Below, one piece after another: positions 1-6,120 of a DNA stretch of 7,283 nucleotides. Below the pieces are notes generated by a model. The model searched no databases. It worked only from the letters and a program-made list of their open reading frames with translations, and had not been told where the DNA came from. The DNA is from an uncultured Blautia sp. (GTDB lineage Bacteria > Bacillota > Clostridia > Lachnospirales > Lachnospiraceae): the NCBI GenBank assembly GCA_945872375.1, contig CAMBYR010000103.1:1-7283 (forward strand), in the 5' to 3' direction. A program made the position numbers and the translations under genes. Within the stretch, counting starts at the first letter, position 1. Each line of letters starts with the position of its first letter.

Positions 1-2
1 TC

Positions 3-254
3 GCAAGAGTCGAGGGAATTCTTCCGGCTCCGGAGAGCTCCCATGCGATCCGCGTAGCCATTGATGAGGCGTTAAAATGCAAAGAGACAGGGGAAGAAAA
101 GACGATTGTCTTCGGCCTTACCGGAACAGGATATTTTGATATGGTTGCTTATGAAAAATTCAACAACGGAGAGATGAGCGATTATATTCCCACAGATGCA
201 GATCTTCAGGTGGGATTTGACGGAATACCGAAATTCCCGGGAAATGAAATCTGA
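3..254 (+). CDS. TrpB-like PLP-dependent enzyme (TrpB2 type), C-terminal part
   Basis: Only the last 83 codons are present; the 5' end lies outside the window. The frame is open from position 3 to a TGA at 252-254. The translation contains EGILPAPESSHA near its start and a glycine-rich FGLTGTGYFDM segment, followed by a tail rich in D, G and P. That order is typical of the C-terminal end of the TrpB2/TrpB-related family of fold-type II PLP enzymes. Family knowledge: TrpB2 proteins use PLP to join indole with serine or a related amino acid, but many clostridial members stand outside trp operons and their true substrate is unsettled. The glycine-rich segment has Thr where many relatives have Ser. 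The PLP lysine and the N-terminal half are not visible. A bidirectional terminator follows about 110 bases downstream. The family call is fairly safe; the reaction is not. Confidence 0.8.
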   Translation, partial: ARVEGILPAPESSHAIRVAIDEALKCKETGEEKTIVFGLTGTGYFDMVAYEKFNNGEMSDYIPTDADLQVGFDGIPKFPGNEI

Positions 255-342
255 TATATCCGGAGAAAATAAGTTTTGTGCTGGTTTTGTACTGAGTGCT
301 TACATTTTTGGTGTCATCAAAAAACAGAAAGCAGAAGCATAA
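244..342 (+). CDS. Possible small membrane peptide (32 aa), unverified
   Basis: An ATG at 244, overlapping the last codons of the TrpB-like gene in another frame, opens a 32-codon frame ending in TAA at 340-342. The peptide has a polar start (MKSDISGENK), one hydrophobic stretch of about 14 residues (FCAGFVLSAYIFGV) and a basic tail (IKKQKAEA). This resembles a single-pass small membrane protein, or the tail of a decayed membrane protein. The ribosome site is poor: the bases before the ATG (CCCGGGAA) have only a weak GGGA. Translation could be coupled to the upstream stop codon. I do not recognise it. Chance is a serious alternative at this length. Confidence 0.2.
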   Translation: MKSDISGENKFCAGFVLSAYIFGVIKKQKAEA

Positions 343-362
343 ATCTGTGAGAATTATGATAT

Positions 363-395
363 AAAAAAAGAACGCCGGATTGGCGTTCTTTTTTT
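363..395. terminator. Bidirectional intrinsic terminator between the TrpB-like gene and the acyl-CoA ligase gene
   Basis: A perfect 8-bp stem, AGAACGCC (369-376) with GGCGTTCT (382-389), closes a 5-base loop (GGATT). It is flanked by A-runs on the left and T-runs on the right, so it can end transcription in both directions. Its right T-run touches the minus-strand ligase stop codon (394-396). Confidence 0.92.
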
Positions 396-2028
396 ATCCC
401 TGATTCTGGGCTGCCACCAGATGCGCAGCACCGTACATTTCACGAAGCTTTGGTTTTTCAATTTTTCCCGTTGCATTTCTGGGAACGTGGGCAAAAATAA
501 TTTTCCTCGGACGTTTATAACGGGGAAGTTTTTTGCAGAATAAATTAATATCTTCCTCTGTGCATATGACATCCGGCTTCAGTTCGATAATCGCTGCGGA
601 AATCTCTCCCAGACGCGGATCGGGAAGACCGATCACTGCCACATCCAGAATAGAGTTGTTGGTGCGGAGAAAGTCTTCGATCTGTACCGGGTAAATATTT
701 TCACCGCCGCTGATGATGACATCTTTTTTGCGGTCTACCAGGAAAATAAATCCGTCTTCATCCTCCATGGCCATGTCTCCGGTATAGAGCCAGTCGCCGT
801 GAAGCACCTCGTCTGTGGATTTCTGATCTTTATAGTAGCATACCATGACACCGGGGCCTTTGACGGCAAGCTCACCGGTCTCGCCCTGTTTTACGGGATT
901 GCCGTTTTCATCAATGATCTTTGTTTCCCATCCGTAGCCTGCCTTGCCGATGGCACCCACCTTGTGGATATTTTCCACACCAAGATGAACACAGCCGGGT
1001 CCGATGGATTCACTGAGACCGTAGTTGGTGTCGTACTGATGATGGGGGAAGTAATCCTTCCAGTGACGGATCAGGCTCTGGGGAACAGGCTGGGCACCGA
1101 TATGCATCAGACGCCACTGGTCAAGCTGATAATCCTCCAGATGGAGCTTTCCGCTGTCCAGGGCAAGCAGGAGATCCTGAGCCCAGGGTACCAGAAGCCA
1201 GACGATGGTGCATTTCTCCTCGGAAACAGCCCGGAGAATGAACTCCGGATTGGTGCCTTTCAGAAGGACCGCTTTTCCGCCAACAAGGAAGCTTCCGAAC
1301 CAGTGCATTTTGGCGCCTGTATGATACAGGGGCGGGATACACAGGAACACATCGTCTTTTGTCTGACCGTGGTGATGCTGCTCTGTCTGTGCAGCATGCA
1401 TCAGTGCCTGATGGGTATGTAAAATCGCCTTGGGAAAACCGGTGGTTCCCGAGGAAAAATAAATGGCAGCGTAATCTTCGTCGGTGATATCGATCTTCGG
1501 AGACTGGCTGGAGCAGTTGGCTGTGTGAATGACATAGTCTTCCGCAAATCCCGGGCAGCCGTCACCGACGTAATAGAGAAGGCGGTGCTTTCCGATCTCA
1601 TCGGCTACTTCTTCCACACGTCCGATAAATTCCGGTCCGAATACAAGAATATCCACATCCGCAAGATCCAGACAATACTGGATCTCCTCGGCAGAATAGC
1701 GGAAATTCAGCGGTACTGCAAGAGCACCTGTTTTCAGGATGCCGAAATAAATGGGAAGCCATTCCAGACAGTTCATGAGGAGAATGGCAACCTTGTCTCC
1801 CTTCTGAACACCACGTTCCAGGAGAAGATTGGCGAAACGATTGGCTTTTTCATTAAATACGTTCCAGGTAATTTCCCGGCGGTAGTAAGGTGCCCGCTGG
1901 GGCTCGATGAGCTCAAATTCTTTCCATGTGACACGTCTTGTCTCCGGCATCTCCGGATTGATTTCCACAAGACAGACGTCGTCTCCGTAAAGACGACAGT
2001 TTTTTTCCAGTATTTCTGTGATAGGCAT
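394..2028 (-). CDS. AMP-forming acyl-CoA synthetase (acyl-CoA ligase)
   Basis: A 544-residue member of the ANL adenylating superfamily. Such enzymes use ATP to form an acyl-AMP from a carboxylic acid, then pass the acyl group to CoA. Motifs in order: the phosphate-binding loop SSGTTGFPK (about 192-200), YGLSES (about 336-341), LYTGD (Asp about 418), the hinge region DRKKD (about 432-436), GGENIYP (about 441-447), and the C-terminal PRNATGK with the catalytic lysine at about 522. All core motifs are intact and the length is normal for the family. The start is set at the ATG at 2028, which has AAGGGG six bases upstream; a GTG 12 codons further upstream lacks a good ribosome site. It is transcribed divergently from a sodium symporter, suggesting that the transported solute is an acid activated here. 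The acyl substrate (fatty, aromatic or other) cannot be decided from the sequence. Confidence 0.93.
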   Translation of the reverse strand: MPITEILEKNCRLYGDDVCLVEINPEMPETRRVTWKEFELIEPQRAPYYRREITWNVFNEKANRFANLLLERGVQKGDKVAILLMNCLEWLPIYFGILKTGALAVPLNFRYSAEEIQYCLDLADVDILVFGPEFIGRVEEVADEIGKHRLLYYVGDGCPGFAEDYVIHTANCSSQSPKIDITDEDYAAIYFSSGTTGFPKAILHTHQALMHAAQTEQHHHGQTKDDVFLCIPPLYHTGAKMHWFGSFLVGGKAVLLKGTNPEFILRAVSEEKCTIVWLLVPWAQDLLLALDSGKLHLEDYQLDQWRLMHIGAQPVPQSLIRHWKDYFPHHQYDTNYGLSESIGPGCVHLGVENIHKVGAIGKAGYGWETKIIDENGNPVKQGETGELAVKGPGVMVCYYKDQKSTDEVLHGDWLYTGDMAMEDEDGFIFLVDRKKDVIISGGENIYPVQIEDFLRTNNSILDVAVIGLPDPRLGEISAAIIELKPDVICTEEDINLFCKKLPRYKRPRKIIFAHVPRNATGKIEKPKLREMYGAAHLVAAQNQG

Positions 2029-2034
2029 TGGAAT

Positions 2035-2040
2035 CCCCTT
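2035..2040 (-). promoter_or_regulatory. Ribosome binding site deciding the acyl-CoA ligase start
   Basis: On the minus strand AAGGGG lies six bases before the ATG at 2028. This favours that start over the GTG at 2064 in the same frame, which has no comparable purine-rich site in front of it. Confidence 0.8.
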
Positions 2041-2054
2041 CGTTTGTTTTATTT

Positions 2055-2063
2055 GCGCTTTCA
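2055..2063 (-). promoter_or_regulatory. Possible cre (CcpA) half-site in the acyl-CoA ligase leader
   Basis: The minus strand reads TGAAAGCGC, matching the first nine bases of the Bacillus-type catabolite-responsive element (TGAAARCGYTTW). The following bases (AAA) do not match the second half. It sits in the untranslated leader downstream of the promoter, where CcpA could act as a roadblock. The match is partial and the call is tentative. Confidence 0.25.
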
Positions 2064-2080
2064 CGCTTCTAATCGTTAAA
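2063..2080 (-). promoter_or_regulatory. Shared 18-bp box, copy in the acyl-CoA ligase promoter
   Basis: The minus strand reads TTTAACGATTAGAAGCGT just downstream of the ligase -10 region. It matches the box at 2215-2232 on the plus strand at 16 of 18 positions; the two differences are G for A. The position near the start of transcription fits a repressor operator. The regulator is unknown. Confidence 0.5.
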
Positions 2081-2084
2081 GTTT

Positions 2085-2113
2085 ATAGTAATGGATTTTC
2101 ATGGGAATGTCAA
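2085..2113 (-). promoter_or_regulatory. Promoter of the acyl-CoA ligase gene
   Basis: On the minus strand there is a perfect -35 TTGACA (2108-2113), a 17-base spacer and TACTAT (2085-2090) as -10. An overlapping TATAAA (2082-2087) would give a 20-base spacer and is less likely. Expected transcription start is about 2075-2080, leaving a leader of roughly 50 bases. Confidence 0.65.
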
Positions 2114-2175
2114 CCGTAATTTGTAGTTTTGCATAGAAAAGTGGAAAATGAATAAAAAAAATTGTAAAAAATGCC

Positions 2176-2203
2176 TTGACTTTTACACGCGTCATGTTAT
2201 ACT
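2176..2203 (+). promoter_or_regulatory. Promoter of the symporter gene
   Basis: TTGACT (2176-2181), a 16-base spacer and TATACT (2198-2203). The -10 carries a TG extension at 2195-2196 (TGTTATACT). This is a strong sigma-A type promoter, giving a leader of about 75 bases before the symporter ATG. Confidence 0.8.
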
Positions 2204-2214
2204 AAAACGGAGAT

Positions 2215-2232
2215 TTTAACAATTAAAAGCGT
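2215..2232 (+). promoter_or_regulatory. Shared 18-bp box, copy in the symporter promoter
   Basis: TTTAACAATTAAAAGCGT begins 12 bases after the -10 box, close to the expected transcription start. It matches the box in the opposite promoter (2063-2080, minus strand) at 16 of 18 positions. It also forms the left arm of the inverted repeat at 2217-2250. A common operator for both genes is the simplest reading. Confidence 0.5.
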
Positions 2233-2250
2233 TACGCTTTAAATTGTAAA
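2217..2250 (+). repeat. Imperfect inverted repeat in the symporter leader
   Basis: The left arm TTAACAATTAAAAGCG (2217-2232 region) is mirrored by CGCTTTAAATTGTAA on the right, around a central TTA. The arms pair almost completely, with one extra base in the left arm. The size and AT-rich flanks fit an operator for a dimeric regulator. An RNA hairpin in the leader is also possible, but no T-run follows it, so it is not an intrinsic terminator. Confidence 0.6.
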
Positions 2251-2284
2251 AGTAAAGAAAAAGAGCCTTGAGGAGGGTATCAAA

Positions 2285-3823
2285 ATGGCAGTAAAGATAT
2301 TGTTGCTGATCATCTTTTTTGCAGTGATGGTGAGCGTGGGTGTGTATTCCCGCAAGCACGCAGGAAGCGTGAATGATTTTGTTCTGGGAGGACGAAGTGT
2401 GGGTCCGTGGCTGACAGCCTTTGCCTATGGAACATCGTATTTCTCGGCAGTTGTATTTGTAGGATATGCAGGACAGTTCGGATGGAAATACGGAATTGCA
2501 TCCACCTGGATCGGACTCGGAAATGCGGTGATCGGCAGCCTGATGGCATGGGTGATCCTGGGCAGACGAACCAGAATCATGACACAGCATCTTCATGCGG
2601 CCACCATGCCGGATTTCTTTGGCAAACGCTTTGACAGCAATGCACTTCGGATCGCAGCTTCTGCCATTGTATTCATTTTCCTGATTCCCTATACCGCATC
2701 CCTTTACAACGGACTTTCCCGTCTATTCGGAATGGCATTTGATATTCCGTACGCAGTATGCGTGGTACTGATGGCAACACTTACCGGTGTTTATGTAATT
2801 CTGGGAGGCTATATGGCAACGGCCATTAACGACTTTATTCAGGGTATCATCATGATCGGCGGAATCATCGCTGTCATCGCTGCTGTACTGAACGGACAGG
2901 GCGGTTTTATGGCAGCCGTTGGAAAAATGGCGGAGTTTGAAAGTGATATTCCTGCAACACTGGGACAGCCCGGAGCATTTGCGTCTTTCTTCGGCCCGGA
3001 TCCTCTGAACCTTCTGGGAGTTATCATCCTGACTTCACTTGGAACATGGGGACTGCCTCAGATGGTACATAAGTTCTATACGATCAAAAATGAAAAGGCG
3101 GTAAAAACCGGTACGATCATCTCCACTGTTTTTGCAGTGATCATTTCCGGCGGATGTTATTTCCTGGGCGGCTTCGGACGTCTTTTTGACAGCCCGGCTA
3201 TTTATAAGGCAGACGGAACCATGGCATACGATGCGATTATTCCGGCGATGCTTTCCACACTTCCGGATATCCTGATCGGTGTGGTGGTGATCCTCGTACT
3301 TTCCGCGTCCATGTCCACCCTGTCATCTCTGGTGCTGACATCCAGCTCCACGCTGACACTTGATTTTATTAAAGGAAATCTGGTAAAAGATCTTGACGAG
3401 AAAAAACAGCTTCTGATCATGCGTGTGCTGATCGTGTTCTTTATTGTGATCTCTGTTGTTCTTGCACTGGATCCGCCGACGTTTATTGCACAGCTTATGG
3501 GTATTTCCTGGGGTGCGCTGGCAGGCGCCTTCCTGGCACCGTTTTTATACGGCCTGTTCTGGAAAAAGACCACAAGGCTGGCTGTCTGGGCAAGCTTTAT
3601 TGCCGGTGTGGGAATTACCGTAGCGAATATGTTTATTAAGTTTATCGCATCTCCGATCAATGCAGGTGCCGTTGCCATGATCGCAGGACTGATCATCGTT
3701 CCGGTAGTCAGTGTGCTTACACCGAAGATGGATAAAAAACAGGTGGATGATATTTTCACCTGCTACGATGAAGAGGTTTATGTAAAACGGAAAATCGCTC
3801 TTCCGGAAGAAGAAAACAAATAA
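2285..3823 (+). CDS. Sodium:solute symporter family (SSS) transporter
   Basis: A 512-residue, very hydrophobic integral membrane protein of the PutP/PanF-type sodium:solute symporter family, which uses the sodium gradient to import small solutes such as amino acids, vitamins or organic acids. Visible signs: an N-terminal hydrophobic helix followed by YSRK and FVLGGRSVG (about residues 33-40), the family segment GGYMATAINDFIQG (about 174-187), and SASMSTLSS (about 340-348). In the last, S344 and T345 align with the sodium-binding Ser-Thr pair of PutP. The length and the acidic/basic cytoplasmic tail are normal. The start has AGGAGG eight bases upstream. It is divergent from an acyl-CoA ligase and convergent with an amidohydrolase. 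The substrate is unknown; a carboxylate is inferred from the ligase neighbour. The Asn-Asp pair at 182-183 resembles PanF, but that does not establish pantothenate transport. Confidence 0.93.
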   Translation: MAVKILLLIIFFAVMVSVGVYSRKHAGSVNDFVLGGRSVGPWLTAFAYGTSYFSAVVFVGYAGQFGWKYGIASTWIGLGNAVIGSLMAWVILGRRTRIMTQHLHAATMPDFFGKRFDSNALRIAASAIVFIFLIPYTASLYNGLSRLFGMAFDIPYAVCVVLMATLTGVYVILGGYMATAINDFIQGIIMIGGIIAVIAAVLNGQGGFMAAVGKMAEFESDIPATLGQPGAFASFFGPDPLNLLGVIILTSLGTWGLPQMVHKFYTIKNEKAVKTGTIISTVFAVIISGGCYFLGGFGRLFDSPAIYKADGTMAYDAIIPAMLSTLPDILIGVVVILVLSASMSTLSSLVLTSSSTLTLDFIKGNLVKDLDEKKQLLIMRVLIVFFIVISVVLALDPPTFIAQLMGISWGALAGAFLAPFLYGLFWKKTTRLAVWASFIAGVGITVANMFIKFIASPINAGAVAMIAGLIIVPVVSVLTPKMDKKQVDDIFTCYDEEVYVKRKIALPEEENK

Positions 3824-3841
3824 ATACTGAATAGAAATCAT

Positions 3842-3892
3842 GCAAAAAGCTGATTCTCTTCACGAATTGTGAGGAAAACCAGCTTTTTTTGC
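3842..3892. terminator. Bidirectional terminator between the convergent symporter and amidohydrolase genes
   Basis: A long hairpin whose base pairs GCAAAAAGCTG (3842-3852) with CAGCTTTTTTTGC (3880-3892). The stem continues inward with interruptions to TTCAC/GTGA around a GAATT loop. The A-run and T-run in the arms suit termination in both directions, fitting the converging genes. Confidence 0.85.
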
Positions 3893-3909
3893 AGCTTTTC
3901 ACATCTTTT

Positions 3910-4722
3910 TCATAATCCAAGCAGTTTTTCGGCATTTCCGGAAAGGATATGCTGTTTTTCCTGATCCGTCAGTCCTTCCATAGAGAGGAGCCTCTGCGCA
4001 CATTCCTTCTGATATGTCCACGGGGTATCTGTTCCGAAAAGAACCCTGTCGGCTCCGTGTTTTCTGACCATCCGCACGAACTGAGTTTCATTCATGTGGA
4101 GAATGGAGTAAGCCGTATCAAAATATACCTGCATGCCGCAGAGCTTTTCTTCTGATTCATCATAAAATTCATTGGAACCCATGTGGGCGAGAATTAATTT
4201 TGGGGGCCGGACTTCGTCCAGAACATGAAGTGCCATATCCGGTGTACAGAATTCCTCGTCCGGGGTGTAGGGATCATAGCCGGCGTGGGTAAGGATCAGA
4301 AGATCCTGTTCGCAGGCGGCGGCAATCAGACGCATGTAACGGATGTCATCGAAATGGAGACCCTGGTAGTTTGGGTGAAGCTTGATGCCCTGAAAGCCTT
4401 CCTGGCGGATCTGCCGGAGCTGAGCTTTGTAATCGTCTGCCATGGGATGTACGCTTGCCAGAGAAAGCAGCCGGGGACCGGATCCCTCGCTGCAGGTTTC
4501 ATTGACGTGAACGGCAAAGCGGAGAATGGATTCGTACTGATGCGGACTGGTTACAATGGGAAGTACCACACTGAGATCTATGCCGCTTTTTTCCATGGAA
4601 TCCCGGAGACCGTCGATGGTTCCGTTCATGCTGGGTTCCAGATGAATGACGGATGCGAGGTTTGGAATTGCTTTGGCGGCTACCTTGTCGGGGAATATAT
4701 GTGTATGAAAATCTATGATCAT
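3910..4722 (-). CDS. Metal-dependent hydrolase, amidohydrolase 2 family
   Basis: A 270-residue TIM-barrel enzyme of the amidohydrolase superfamily (amidohydrolase_2 branch, related to ACMSD-type decarboxylases and lactonase-like hydrolases). The metal-ligand pattern is complete: HxH at H6 and H8 (DFHTH), a KLHP segment with H116, H146 in THAG, H180 in AHMG, and D232 in FGTDTPW. The C-terminal GNAEKLLGL is also typical. No signal peptide or membrane segment is seen, so it should be cytoplasmic. The ATG at 4722 has AGGAGG six bases upstream, and a clear promoter lies in front. The reaction could be hydrolysis of an amide, lactone or ester, or decarboxylation; the sequence does not decide. It is transcribed separately from the ligase and symporter, so a common pathway is only a guess. 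Confidence 0.88.
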   Translation of the reverse strand: MIIDFHTHIFPDKVAAKAIPNLASVIHLEPSMNGTIDGLRDSMEKSGIDLSVVLPIVTSPHQYESILRFAVHVNETCSEGSGPRLLSLASVHPMADDYKAQLRQIRQEGFQGIKLHPNYQGLHFDDIRYMRLIAAACEQDLLILTHAGYDPYTPDEEFCTPDMALHVLDEVRPPKLILAHMGSNEFYDESEEKLCGMQVYFDTAYSILHMNETQFVRMVRKHGADRVLFGTDTPWTYQKECAQRLLSMEGLTDQEKQHILSGNAEKLLGL

Positions 4723-4751
4723 GACGTTCCTCCTATAGTTTTATGAAACAC

Positions 4752-4780
4752 AGTATAACGGAAAATTCAGGGAAAATCAA
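4752..4780 (-). promoter_or_regulatory. Promoter of the amidohydrolase gene
   Basis: On the minus strand TTGATT (4775-4780), a 17-base spacer and TATACT (4752-4757). The expected start of transcription lies about 20-25 bases before the start codon, a short leader holding only the ribosome site. Confidence 0.65.
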
Positions 4781-4791
4781 TGTACGCTGGC

Positions 4792-4820
4792 TTGTCTTTT
4801 CCTATTTATTATGCTATTGT
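4792..4820 (+). promoter_or_regulatory. Likely promoter of prfB
   Basis: TTGTCT (4792-4797), a 17-base spacer and TATTGT (4815-4820), with a TG extension at 4812-4813 (TGCTATTGT). Both hexamers are moderate, but the spacing and extended -10 support it. Transcription would begin near 4827, about 45 bases before the prfB ATG. Confidence 0.5.
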
Positions 4821-4861
4821 ATACAGGTGGTAAAGAATGAAAAAACCGAAATATAAGAAAG

Positions 4862-4867
4862 AAGGTG
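4862..4867 (+). promoter_or_regulatory. Ribosome binding site for the prfB start at 4873
   Basis: AAGGTG lies five bases before the ATG at 4873. An in-frame ATG at 4837 also has a plausible site (AGGTGG, 4825-4830), but the likely transcript starts at about 4827, leaving almost no leader. Starting at 4873 puts the frameshift stop at codon 26, as in E. coli prfB. Confidence 0.65.
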
Positions 4868-4872
4868 AAGCT

Positions 4873-5998
4873 ATGGTTGAATTAGACCAGTTCAAGACAA
4901 TTCTTGCCTCCTATACAGAACCATTAGTGGAAGTGAGGGATTCACTTTGACCTGGCTAACAAAGAACGCAGGGTCGAAGAATTAGAGCGCGAAATGGAAG
5001 CGCCGGATTTCTGGGATGACGCAGAAAAGTCTCAGATGAAAATGAAGGAATTAAAAAGTCTCAAGGATGATATCGAAACCTACCAGAGTCTGGAAAGTCA
5101 GATGGAAGATATGGAAACCATGATCGAAATGGGATACGAAGAAAACGATCCCGAAATCATCCCGGAGATTCAGGAAATGCTGGATGAATTCCAGCAGTCA
5201 TTTGACAATATCAGAATCAAAACCCTCCTGTCAGGAGAATATGATACCGAAAACGCTATTATCAAGCTCAACGCAGGAGCAGGCGGAACAGAAGCCTGCG
5301 ACTGGTGCGGAATGCTCTATCGTATGTATACCCGCTGGGCAGAGAGAAAGGGCTTCAGCCTGGAAGTGCTGGACTACCTTGACGGGGACGAGGCGGGGAT
5401 CAAATCCGTGACCTTCCAGGTGAACGGTATGAATGCCTATGGTTATATGAAATCCGAAAAAGGCGTACACCGTCTTGTACGTATTTCCCCGTTTAACGCG
5501 GCAGGAAAGCGCCAGACATCATTTGTATCCTGTGATGTCATGCCGGATATCGAAAAAGATCTGGATGTGGAGATCAATGATGAGGATATCCGCGTGGATA
5601 CTTACCGAAGCAGCGGTGCAGGCGGACAGCACATCAACAAAACCTCATCAGCCATCCGTATCACCCATTTCCCCACCGGAATCGTGGTACAGTGTCAGAA
5701 TGAACGTTCTCAGCATATGAACAAGGACAAAGCCATGCAGATGCTGAAGGCCAAGCTGTATCTTTTGAAACAGCAGGAAGCCGAAGCAAAGCTTTCCGGT
5801 ATCCGGGGAGAAGTGACCGAGATCGGCTGGGGAAACCAGATCCGTTCCTATGTAATGCAGCCATACACTATGGTGAAGGATCATCGTACAAATGAAGAGA
5901 CCGGAAACGTGGATGCAGTCATGGATGGAGGAATCGATCTCTTTATTAATGCCTATCTGAAATGGATTGCTCTGTCACGGCGTCCTGCGGCAGAATAA
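4873..5998 (+). CDS. prfB: Peptide chain release factor 2 (RF2), with programmed +1 frameshift
   Basis: RF2 recognises UGA and UAA stop codons on the ribosome and triggers peptide release. Translation starts at 4873 and runs 25 codons to CTT (4945-4947). T4948 is then skipped, and reading continues at GAC (4949-4951) to the stop at 5996-5998, giving 374 residues. Without the shift an in-frame TGA (4948-4950) would stop synthesis after 25 residues. The joined protein reads VRDSL-DLANKERRVEELE across the site. An acidic, coiled-coil-rich N-terminal domain precedes the catalytic part. The stop-codon reading tripeptide SPF falls at 205-207 and the catalytic GGQ at 250-252, the same numbers as in E. 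coli RF2. Length is normal. A gene call starting at 4994 would miss the first 40 residues. It appears to be expressed from its own promoter. Confidence 0.96.
4936..4951 (+). promoter_or_regulatory. prfB: Programmed +1 ribosomal frameshift site of prfB
   Basis: The site reads AGG GAT TCA CTT TGA C. CTT is the slippery codon, TGA the in-frame stop at codon 26, and C the base that makes the stop weak. When RF2 is scarce the ribosome pauses at TGA and slips one base, so RF2 controls its own level. The Shine-Dalgarno-like stimulator is reduced to AGGG (4936-4939), ending five bases before CTT; E. coli has AGGGGG ending three bases before. Confidence 0.93.
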
Positions 5999-6006
5999 GA
6001 AAAGTC

Positions 6007-6035
6007 TTGCAGAGTTTTTCGGGGTGTGGTAATAT
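6007..6035 (+). promoter_or_regulatory. Possible promoter for the ACT regulator-hom operon
   Basis: TTGCAG (6007-6012), a 17-base spacer and TAATAT (6030-6035) with a TG extension (6027-6028). The hexamers match the consensus at only 3 and 4 of 6 positions, so support rests on spacing and the extension. The GGGGTG segment lies in the spacer and could be an operator half. Confidence 0.35.
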
Positions 6036-6114
6036 ATCTTCCGTGGAAAAACAAATGTCTGCAAAAAGCGGACAGCACCCCGAAAGATGATTCTTTGCGG
6101 GATTATGGATGGAT

Positions 6115-6120
6115 AGGAAG
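6115..6120 (+). promoter_or_regulatory. Ribosome binding site deciding the ACT regulator start
   Basis: AGGAAG lies six bases before the ATG at 6127. The ATG at 6109 in the same frame has only a weak GCGGG in front, and the AGGAAG site would lie inside that longer reading. The shorter protein also begins where the B. subtilis relative does. Confidence 0.7.

Noticed and set aside
799..1422. Plus-strand open frame of 207 codons inside the acyl-CoA ligase gene
   Set aside because: It is antisense to an intact enzyme with all core motifs, has no ribosome site or promoter of its own, and its translation shows no family features.
2029..2064. Longer acyl-CoA ligase with a GTG start at 2064
   Set aside because: No ribosome site precedes the GTG, and AAGGGG sits at the right distance before the ATG at 2028.
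1525..2079. Plus-strand open frame of 184 codons opposite the ligase N-terminus
   Set aside because: Antisense to conserved coding sequence and running into the ligase promoter region; no initiation signal.
2217..2250. Rex (redox repressor) site because of TTAACAA and TTGTAA
   Set aside because: Rex sites read TTGTTAA-N4-TTAACAA; here the half-sites are in the opposite order and too far apart.
3202..3759. Minus-strand open frame of 185 codons inside the symporter gene
   Set aside because: The Thr/Ser/Ile-rich translation is what the reverse complement of a membrane-protein gene produces; no ribosome site.
4225..4746. Plus-strand open frame of 173 codons opposite the amidohydrolase
   Set aside because: Antisense to an enzyme with a complete metal-ligand set; it also crosses that gene's promoter.
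4948..4950. prfB as a pseudogene broken by TGA
   Set aside because: The stop lies in the canonical CTT TGA C frameshift context at codon 26, and the downstream frame continues as a complete RF2.
6056..6096. Intrinsic terminator after prfB
   Set aside because: The hairpins are not followed by a T-run.
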